A stretch of 64,000 nucleotides of DNA. It comes from a virus. The notes below the pieces were generated by a model. That model was not told the DNA's origin. It made no database searches and worked only from the letters and a program-made list of their open reading frames with translations. Location: positions 62,001-126,000 of the IMG/VR virus record IMGVR_UViG_3300010354_000046; one strand, 5' to 3'. Positions 33,834-41,700 of this stretch are shown one piece after another. The position numbers and the translations under genes were made by a program. How positions within the stretch are numbered: position 1 is the first letter of the stretch; the number at the start of each line of letters is the position of its first letter.

Positions 33834-35017
33834 AAGTTGCAGTATTGGGCGTGGGCACAGCTGGAATTATGTCGCTGTGTCATGCATTACGATGGTTATG
33901 TCCAAAAGACAGTACTGTAACTTCAATATATGATCCCAAGTTTCCAATTTTAGGAATTGGAGAAACATCTCAACCTGGATTCCAAACTTTATTATTTGAG
34001 TCAACCGGTTTCACTTTTTTAGACGATGCTGATAAATTGGATGCAACCATTAAATTAGGTGGAATGTGGAAGAATTGGAGAGACGATGACTTTAATGCGT
34101 GTCTTACTGCACCATCTTATGCTATACATTTTAATAATTTTAAATTGAAAGAATTTTGTTTTTCGAGGTTTAATAAAAAATACCAAAGTAAATTTTTAGT
34201 ATCCGAAGGTAACATAGACAGTATAACTAATGCAGGAACTTGTGTGCTAGTAGTTGTCGACGGCATAGAATATCAATACGACTATGTTATTGATTGTAGA
34301 GGTTATCCTACAGACCTGAGTGAATACTATGTTGTTGAAACTCCAACTGTAAATAGTGCATTGGTAAACATAATTAATGAACCGGGTACATGGAACGCTA
34401 CTGTTAACCAAGCTACAAAGAACGGCTGGATGTTCGGGCTACCTTTACAAACAAGACAAGGGTGGGGATATCTATATAATGATAAACTTACTACAAAAGA
34501 AGAAGCAATAAAAGATATTGAAGAAATCTTTAATAAAGAGAACATAGAATTAAAAGAATTTAAATTTAACAGTTATCATGCTAATACATTTTTTGACGGT
34601 AGAATTTTAAAAAACGGAAACAGGGCGTTCTTTTTTGAACCAATAGAAGGGCAGGCGGGATTTTTTTACGAAATCGCCTTGCGGTATCTTGTAGATTATG
34701 TGTATGGCCAGTGTTCTGTAGCAGATGTTAACAGACACCTTTTAGATGCAGCAAAAGATTTAGAATTATTCATTAATTTTATATATCACGGCGGCAGTAA
34801 GTTTCAAACAACTTATTGGAGTCATATATCAAAAGTGGCTAGAGAAAAACTAAACAACAACGAAAAATGGAATTATATTGTTTCTACCGTGAATAATTAT
34901 TTAAAATTTGGTGGGCAAGAGCCGCCAACTAACACTATAGGTCGTTGGAGTGTTCACCACTGGAAAATGTGGGATAAAAAGTTAGGCTATAATTATTTTT
35001 ATGATAAAAACATTTAA
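33830..35017 (+). CDS. Short flavin-dependent halogenase-family enzyme D
   Basis: 395 residues from the ATG at 33830, chosen over 33806 because AAGGA lies eight bases upstream, the frame then starts MKVAVLGVGTAG, and the start overlaps the preceding stop. It is about 100 residues shorter than A-C, with most of the loss in the middle and C-terminal lobe. It retains GVGTAG (7-12), GIGETSQPG (42-50), Lys75 in DATIKLGGMWKNW and Glu273 in FFEPIEGQAG. The signature is GWMFGLP (199-205), then RQGWGYLYNDK. The chloride-contact pair becomes Gln-Ala, the most altered of the four. A reduced halogenase or a flavin oxidase/monooxygenase are both possible. Confidence 0.75.
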   Translation: MKVAVLGVGTAGIMSLCHALRWLCPKDSTVTSIYDPKFPILGIGETSQPGFQTLLFESTGFTFLDDADKLDATIKLGGMWKNWRDDDFNACLTAPSYAIHFNNFKLKEFCFSRFNKKYQSKFLVSEGNIDSITNAGTCVLVVVDGIEYQYDYVIDCRGYPTDLSEYYVVETPTVNSALVNIINEPGTWNATVNQATKNGWMFGLPLQTRQGWGYLYNDKLTTKEEAIKDIEEIFNKENIELKEFKFNSYHANTFFDGRILKNGNRAFFFEPIEGQAGFFYEIALRYLVDYVYGQCSVADVNRHLLDAAKDLELFINFIYHGGSKFQTTYWSHISKVAREKLNNNEKWNYIVSTVNNYLKFGGQEPPTNTIGRWSVHHWKMWDKKLGYNYFYDKNI

Positions 35018-35513
35018 TAAATTTGTACCCGATTGGCTACACCGCCGGGCGCATGAACAGTTACTAAGCCCGTATGTAGATTGGCACTTTCCTGGAAACG
35101 GGGGCTATTACGGTGACATCGATAAAGCATGTTTTGCTAAATTGTTGTTTGATGAAGAGCGAAATTATTCAGATTTTTCAGGAGTTGATTCTTTAGTTTA
35201 TGTGCTAGAATCTTGGTTAGATCAAAATAAAAGTTGGTTTAAATTTGAAAGATTGAACCGTTGTATATTAAATTTTTATACACCGGGTATGACTATCGGA
35301 TGGCATACAGATCACTCTAATTCTAGGTACCATACATTAATTTATTATGTAAATGACAGCGACGGAGGAACTGAGTTCGAGACTGTCAAAGTCCCACATA
35401 GAGAAAATTCCGGTGTTATATTAAAATCAAAGGACTCACATAAAAATATGGAGTCCTCTGTTCCGCGACGCATAAGTGTCGCATGGATTTTAGTCGGCGA
35501 TATTATGGATTAG
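35001..35513 (+). CDS. 2OG-Fe(II) oxygenase, prolyl-4-hydroxylase-like, pair 3 (second copy)
   Basis: 170 residues, collinear with the gene at 33318 (both contain LLSP, DGGTEF and VPRRIS at matching positions). Triad: His102-x-Asp104 in IGWHTDHS, His147 in KSKDSHKN, Arg156/157 in SVPRRISVAW. It begins 17 bases inside the end of halogenase D and is the last gene of the plus operon, overlapping the end of the tail-assembly chaperone gene by 11 bases in convergent orientation. The two copies bracket halogenase D, suggesting that an oxygenase-halogenase unit was duplicated or inserted here. Confidence 0.88.
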   Translation: MIKTFNKFVPDWLHRRAHEQLLSPYVDWHFPGNGGYYGDIDKACFAKLLFDEERNYSDFSGVDSLVYVLESWLDQNKSWFKFERLNRCILNFYTPGMTIGWHTDHSNSRYHTLIYYVNDSDGGTEFETVKVPHRENSGVILKSKDSHKNMESSVPRRISVAWILVGDIMD

Positions 35514-36030
35514 TAGCTTTGCCCCACTTGTCCTCAGGATTCCAAGGTGCTTTGGGCCAAGGTACTCCAAGATGGCTTTTAAGTTTTGTCAAATCAATAT
35601 TATCTGTCATATCTCTTAGAGCCTGTCGATAATCGGCCCATGCTTGCTTATCTTCTGGACTCAGTGGACTATCAGGCATTTGTGTCCAATCACTCGTAAC
35701 AAATTTATGTAATCGTTGTCCGTGTATCCATCGGCGATATTTTTCTCCCGGGCTAATTTCTGTAAATACCCAAGTTTGTTCAATACTACCATCAGGATTT
35801 TTTACAATTTCTCCCGGAGCAACTTCTTCCCATTCTTCTACTATCGGAGGATAGGCGTTTTTAATTTCGACAATACTTTGAGAAGCCAGTAACCCAGGAG
35901 TTAACTCGTTGAAAGTCAACACCCTGGTTTGAGGATCTTCAATAGCAAATAAATGTCTTACATTTTCTTCGATTAAGGGAGGGCCCGATGGCAACCCGTC
36001 TTCGTCAATGTACGTGTAAAGTTTCTGCAT
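35503..36030 (-). CDS. Phage tail assembly chaperone-like protein
   Basis: 175 residues. The C-terminus has the signature of phage tail-fibre assembly chaperones: KFVTSDWTQMPDSPLSPED, WADYRQALRDMTDNID and VPWPKAPWNP (usual form 'R...L..sDwtqlpD.pl...q.aW..YRqaLRdiP......WP..P'). The N-terminal half is a short beta-rich region likely to contact the fibre. It follows the fibre gene at 36062 with a GGAG ribosome binding site, the usual fibre-then-chaperone order. It would help fold or trimerise that fibre. The gene is read toward, and slightly overlaps, the island's last oxygenase gene. Confidence 0.8.
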   Translation of the reverse strand: MQKLYTYIDEDGLPSGPPLIEENVRHLFAIEDPQTRVLTFNELTPGLLASQSIVEIKNAYPPIVEEWEEVAPGEIVKNPDGSIEQTWVFTEISPGEKYRRWIHGQRLHKFVTSDWTQMPDSPLSPEDKQAWADYRQALRDMTDNIDLTKLKSHLGVPWPKAPWNPEDKWGKATNP

Positions 36031-36061
36031 TCATAACTCCATTATACGTTATATTTAAAAA

Positions 36062-38386
36062 TTAACCCGATGAATTAGGGTAAGTTCTGGTTGCTGGCCA
36101 TACAATTCGAACGGCGCCTTTGCCGCCCCAACCTCCTCCGTGTGATGTGCCACCGCCGCCACCACCGCCACCATAGAAGCCACCGCAATTATAACCATGG
36201 CCGTTACCGTTAGCCCATGGCTCGCCTGCAAGTCCGCATGTTCCGTTAGATCCAAACTGGCCGCCAGTTCCTGTAGAATGCCCGTTAAACGGACTGCCGC
36301 AAGCACCGTTATTACCTTGAGCACAAATGCCAGTGCCACCGCCACCACCAGTTCCATAAGTTGAACTATGATGTGAGCCAGCTGATCCGCCACCGCCGTA
36401 GCATCCAGTGTGGCCAGAGTTACTATACCAGCACTGATTTGGACCGTAGCCACCACCGCCACCACCGCCACCAGCGGTGTTAGGGAATGTAATAGTTCCT
36501 GGCCCGCCTGGCCCGCCATTACAGCCACAACCGGTACAGCAACCGCAATGTCCGCCGCCACCAATAATACCTGGGAAGCATGAATATCCGCCAGCTGATT
36601 GACTCCAGCAGCCGCCGTTACCAACTTGAACGGTATAGCTTGAGCCGCTGCTAACAGAAATACTATTTTGATATGTTAATCCGCCGCCGCCGCCGCCACA
36701 AACAGCCCAGCCGTAATAGCCTCCACCGCCAGCACCAATAACAGCAACGTTAACAGAGTTAACACCAGCTGGAGCGGTCCATGTATATGATTGTGTACCA
36801 CCGTTTTGGTTAGATTGGGCACCTTCATATAAGCTAGCACCTGGTGGAGGAGGGGCAATACTAAATGCTGAAATAACGCAAATACATTGGAAACACATAC
36901 AGAATCCGCAGCCGCAACTTAAACACTGGCAGCATAGCGCACTTTGTCCGCTAACTTGTAAGTAACCTAATGTACCATGGCTTGTTAAGCTAGAAGCTGT
37001 AACGTTAGATGCTAGTGTACCGCCTTGGATACAGCAAGCAACTGTTGTGTTAGCACACACAGAACAGTTAACGTTAAAGTTACTTGGGTTCCAAACATAA
37101 GCATCGCTTGAACTGTTTGCTCCCCATAACCATGTTGGTTGTCCAGACTGTCCGTTCCAGTGGAATGCTTGTGTTGTACTATCGTTATACAAGCGACCTG
37201 CTGTACATGCACATCCACCAATGTTCATACTTGCTGCTAAACCGCTAAAGTTAGTAGCAGTAAATGTTGGAGCAGCTCCGCTGTTGATGTTTTGTGGTAA
37301 GCTAATTGTAATATTACCAGTTGCTGCACTAACGCTAACTTGGTTAGTTGTACCAGCTAAACTTAGTACACCAGTATTTGTTAGTGTAACAGATCCACTT
37401 GGGCCACTAATTGTACCACCACCAGACATACCTGTGCCAGCACTGACTGTTACACTGGTTAACACACGATTGTTATTGTCAGTAACGTTGCTACTAAAGC
37501 TACCAGTTGTTGCACTAATACCAGCACCAAAAGTTCCTGAGCTAGCAACGTTTAAGATGCCGCCTGCACGAATGTTTTCACTTACACCTAACCCACCAGT
37601 AATTACTAACGAACCGGTAGAAGTACTTGAACTACCAATGTTTGCAGTAATATTAGACTGTGCATTAGCTTGAAATGTTGTAAAGTTACCTGCTGCTCTT
37701 GTAGTAGCACCAATACGCATATTATCAATATCGCCCGTGCCGCCAGAACTGATAGTAATTGCAGCACTACCTGTTGTAGTATGACTTTGGTTGTTTGCGC
37801 CAGTGTTAGCAACAATTGCACCAGTAAATGTAGCTGTACTGTTAGCGGCCAATGTTGTAAATGCACCAGTACCACGTGTAGTAGCACCAATGTTCACATT
37901 ATCCATTGTACCAGTACCAGCAGATGTAATTGTAACACTACCGCCTGTTGATGGAGTAATTGTAACGTTTGAACCACTTGGGTTCATTGTGATTGGGCCA
38001 CCGTTTGCAGTAAACCCGCCGTTCATGTTAACAGCACCACTAAATGTAGCACCAGTACGAGTAATATTTCCACCCTCGTTGTTTGTTACCATGTAATTAG
38101 TACCATCAGATACTATTGTAAATGATGAGTTATGGGGAATTGTTTGCGATGTTGCGGATGTAAATCCGTTACCCATAATAACACCAGTTGGCGTTGTAAT
38201 TGTACAGTTGCCTCCTGTGTTATTATAAAATGTTTGTGACCAACCTTGAGAATATGCTGGTGTAACTACTGTTACAGCATATCCCGGTGTTCCGGTCATT
38301 GTTATGATGCTACCATTGATTGCATATGTAAACGTGGTAGCACCGGTAACAGTTAAGTATAACGATACTGTATTATAACGTGCCAT
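36062..38386 (-). CDS. Tail fibre/adhesin with Cys-pentad and Gly-rich C-terminal domains
   Basis: 774 residues. The N-terminal 100 residues and a Gly/Thr/Ser-rich shaft (110-380) contain repeated 'IGATTRGTGAFTT' type steps, typical of trimeric fibre shafts. Around 405-440 a 'QAFHWNGQSGQPTWLWG' motif appears, common in phage fibres. Next is a cysteine-dense block (about 485-503) with four successive C-x-C-x-x pentads, then a Pro hinge. The last 220 residues are glycine-rich with 5-8 Gly runs and more Cys, resembling the polyglycine-II receptor-binding tips of T4-like gp38 adhesins. A chaperone gene follows. Likely the distal receptor-binding fibre. Cysteine is abundant: about 37 residues across the protein. 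Confidence 0.8.
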   Translation of the reverse strand: MARYNTVSLYLTVTGATTFTYAINGSIITMTGTPGYAVTVVTPAYSQGWSQTFYNNTGGNCTITTPTGVIMGNGFTSATSQTIPHNSSFTIVSDGTNYMVTNNEGGNITRTGATFSGAVNMNGGFTANGGPITMNPSGSNVTITPSTGGSVTITSAGTGTMDNVNIGATTRGTGAFTTLAANSTATFTGAIVANTGANNQSHTTTGSAAITISSGGTGDIDNMRIGATTRAAGNFTTFQANAQSNITANIGSSSTSTGSLVITGGLGVSENIRAGGILNVASSGTFGAGISATTGSFSSNVTDNNNRVLTSVTVSAGTGMSGGGTISGPSGSVTLTNTGVLSLAGTTNQVSVSAATGNITISLPQNINSGAAPTFTATNFSGLAASMNIGGCACTAGRLYNDSTTQAFHWNGQSGQPTWLWGANSSSDAYVWNPSNFNVNCSVCANTTVACCIQGGTLASNVTASSLTSHGTLGYLQVSGQSALCCQCLSCGCGFCMCFQCICVISAFSIAPPPPGASLYEGAQSNQNGGTQSYTWTAPAGVNSVNVAVIGAGGGGYYGWAVCGGGGGGLTYQNSISVSSGSSYTVQVGNGGCWSQSAGGYSCFPGIIGGGGHCGCCTGCGCNGGPGGPGTITFPNTAGGGGGGGGYGPNQCWYSNSGHTGCYGGGGSAGSHHSSTYGTGGGGGTGICAQGNNGACGSPFNGHSTGTGGQFGSNGTCGLAGEPWANGNGHGYNCGGFYGGGGGGGGTSHGGGWGGKGAVRIVWPATRTYPNSSG
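36878..36935 (-). repeat. Segment encoding four C-x-C-x-x pentapeptide repeats
   Basis: On the minus strand the codons read CQCLS, CGCGF, CMCFQ, CICVI in direct succession, giving Cys at alternate spacings of two and three residues for about 20 residues. The x positions differ, so this is a maintained pattern, not a slippage repeat. Confidence 0.75.
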
Positions 38387-38401
38387 TTTTTATCCTAATC
38401 C

Positions 38402-38722
38402 TTATGATGTTGAAGTTTCAATACCATAAACGGTGCAGCCAACGTTAGCTGCGCTTGAATATACTACAATATTTAGTCCAGCATTTAATACCAAACCTGT
38501 ACGCTCAAATACACCAAGCGGAACAATAACTGTATCATACTCAATGTACTCTTGTGCATTAGGTGTTGCTGTTGTAGAAATTGCTAGTCGTATTGTACAT
38601 GCGGTAGTATTTCTATTTGTTAATGAGACATTCAGTACAGTATAGTACCCTGTTGGTACTGTATAAACTGTAGTTAGCGTAGTTGCTGGAACCGCCGAAA
38701 CGCCTAATCTTCCTGTTGCCAT
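38402..38722 (-). CDS. Small tail-fibre-associated virion protein
   Basis: 106 residues, all-beta in appearance (VYTVPTGYYTVLNVSLTNRN; IRLAISTT; GLVLNAGLNIVVYSSAANVG), beginning MATGRLGVSAVPATTLT. This shape, a small jelly-roll-like protein next to a fibre gene, is common in marine phages and may decorate or cap a fibre. It shares the look of the 116-residue protein at 57310. Shine-Dalgarno GGAG is present, and short gaps to both fibre genes indicate co-transcription. No named family recognised. Confidence 0.6.
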   Translation of the reverse strand: MATGRLGVSAVPATTLTTVYTVPTGYYTVLNVSLTNRNTTACTIRLAISTTATPNAQEYIEYDTVIVPLGVFERTGLVLNAGLNIVVYSSAANVGCTVYGIETSTS

Positions 38723-38739
38723 GTTTTATTTCTCCAATT

Positions 38740-41700
38740 TTATCTTGATAAAAAGAATCCAAGGGCAACGGGAGCTCCGTCAATGCCGCCTGTAAAATTC
38801 ATTTTTGCTGTCACGTTTAATTGTCCGCCACTTGTAGTAGAAATCGTGTTATTAGCAATATACACGACACCTGCCGTTAGTGTATTTACGTTCAATTGGC
38901 TTAAACCGCCACCAATTTGGGCAGTAATGTAACTCTTAATTGCCCTCTGTGTTGGTAAAATATTATCACTATTTGCTGTAAAGTACGGATCTGTACTAAA
39001 CTGTGTAATAGTTGCACTTCCAACACCTAAACTCAAACCACTTAACTGCAAGGATTGTAGTCCCGACAAGTTGAAAGCGTTAGCGTTCAATGTAGCTGTA
39101 CCTGTTGCCTGCTGCACTCCAAACAAGTTACCAACGTTAAAGTTACCGTCTTGGTCAGTACTTGTAAAGAACACACGACCACCGTTAGTTGCCAATGTTT
39201 GCTTGTTAATATCAGCTAAACTTGGATCAACATATGGGTAATTGGTCCTTGCCTGGTTTCCAGTACCGATGTATAAGAAATCATGTCCAGTTAATCGAAC
39301 CTGACTATACTTAATTGTCATAGTCATACGGTTTAAATACCCCGGAGCATTATACACCGTTAAAGCTGGACTAATTTGGAACACCGCAGTATAATTTCCA
39401 GCTCCTGTAGGAGGCATAGAAAGAATATTACTAATTGTAACTAATTTATAGTATTCTCCAGGAATACTTGCAAACGAAACGTTCGAACCAGCTTTTGGAA
39501 TGTCAAACAAGTTAGTAACTGCAATAAAGTTACTTGCTTGATAGAAATCCGCACGACCGTCACCTGTCAATAGTGCAGTTGCAGTAGTGTTCAATGTACC
39601 TCTGTTAGTAAATGTTGGGTTACCAAGAACACCATCGCCCATTCTTGCTCTAATAGGAGCAGCTACAGTATCATTAGGATCAATGATAGTTTGTATTGGA
39701 GCAGCCTTATATGCACCAGACAAACCTGTTGTAGTATTTAAAATAACAGAAGTTGCGCTACCAGGTGTTGCACTTACTTTAAATTGTGTACTGGTAATAG
39801 TTGAACCAATGACATAATAAGTTACATCAGTTGTTAAACCATAACTGTCTAAACCTGTAAATTCAACTGGTTGACTGTCTACAAGATTAGTTGTGTTATC
39901 AGTAGTAATTAAATTTGTAGTTGCAGTTGTGGCTGTGACACTACCGTATGGATATCCAGAACCAGGTTCAATCATTCGAATTTCTTGTATATTTCCAGAT
40001 TGTGCTCTAATTCTTCCTAGTGCTTGGGCGCCAGTTCTCATTGAAGCTGCAATTTGTCCGCTATTAGAAGCTACCGCAACCCAAATAGGCTGGCTATTAG
40101 GATTACCAAATGCAATACCTTGCCATTGACTTGAACTTGGCATAGCCCTTACAGTCCAGTTAATGCCGTCAGGGCTTGTAGCACATATATTTGTTCCTGT
40201 GGCAATTGCAAAGAACAGTCCTTGGCCGTAACTAACCCTAGTCCATGTTTGACTTGAACTTAACACGCTAGTAGCGGTTCCAGTTGCTGTACTAACAGCA
40301 TACCAATTTGCACCAAAATCTAAACTGTAGGCTACGCGGCCTGTCGCTGCAAGAGCAACAAATCGTCCGTTTCCGTAAGCAAGGCTAGTCCATGTAGTAC
40401 TTGCAGGCAATGCTCCTCCAGCAGTCCAACTTGAACCGTTAGTACTATATGCTGTAGCAGTATTTCCTGTACTAATTGCAACAAAAGTTGAGCCGCCATA
40501 TTCGACCGCACTATATGTGCCTGCGCCCAAAGTTGGAATTGTTCTAGAAACCCAGTTAGATATAACACTACCAGTACTTGCTGCGCTAGCTGTGCCGCCT
40601 ACAGCAACGTATATGCCACCACCATATGCAGTATCTGCAAAAGTTGTAGCTGGTAATGTTCCTCCAGTTGTCCAGTTAGCACTAACCGCAGAGCTTCCTA
40701 GTAAGTATGCTGTGCTAGTTGTGCCTGGAATTATTGAAACAAATGCAGCAGTAGTGTCATTAATTGTTACTGTTGGTACACTAGTGTAACCTGAACCACC
40801 ATCTGTAACATTAATTTGATATACTCCGTATGAACTAGTAGTTAGTACAGATATAGCTGTTGCTTGACTTGTAGCGCCGCCACCACTTAGTGTAACAGTT
40901 GGTGGAACTAAATATCCTCGCCCGTAAGTGTTAACTGTTATATAAGTAACTCTATCAGTTACAGCAGTAACAGTTGGTGCTGTTAGATATCCAGATCCGT
41001 AACTGCCTCCATCAGCTGGCTCAACGCTGACACTGACAATTGCTCCATTTAGTACTGTAGCTACACCTACTGCATTAGATCCAGTAGCACTGGTAAACAC
41101 AATAGTCGGTGGGCTAGTGTATCCAAAACCACCATTGACAACAGTAATACTAGCTACTTGATCTGCACCTGCTGCACCGGTTGAGTTAGCTGTTCCTAGA
41201 ACTGCTGTTAAAACTGCACCAGTACCTCCCAAACCACCTACTGTAGCAGTAGCAGTTGCACCTTGGCCGCCGCCGTATACTGGTTGAGTCCATGCGCCGC
41301 TGCTTGGCAGAGTTCCGCCTGCGGTCCATGTAGTACCGTTCGTGCTATACGATGTAGCTGTTCCATTAGCTAAAGCAATAAATCGATCTTTAGCGTAATA
41401 TACAGCACCCCAAGTTGTTGTAGCACTTAAAGTTCTTGCTGTAGCAGTATAACCTGGAGCAGTATAATTAATACGAGGTTCAATAATGTATGTTGTGGTT
41501 AAATCTAAAGGAGTAACCAATGGAGTACCAGGAACAACATGATCCCACCCTGCTTCATACAATGTTACAGATCCAGTTGCTGTTGATAGAGTAGGAGATC
41601 CTCCACCTTGTGATGTTGATACTGTAAACTGAGTTGCACTACTAATTGCGGTGACATAGTAAAGTGTATTAGCAGTTAATCCACCAATAGCACCGTTAAG

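Noticed and set aside
22249-35513. Possibility that the island is a chimeric join with bacterial DNA
   Set aside because: gp15 overlaps the Nudix gene, which overlaps halogenase A, and the last oxygenase overlaps the tail chaperone gene. Base composition looks continuous and the gene packing is phage-like. It cannot be excluded without reads, but there is no sign of it.
36055-38096. Open frames in other frames and on both strands within the Gly/Thr-rich fibre gene
   Set aside because: Low-complexity coding in the true frame produces them. The true frame has fibre motifs, a Shine-Dalgarno and a chaperone gene after it.
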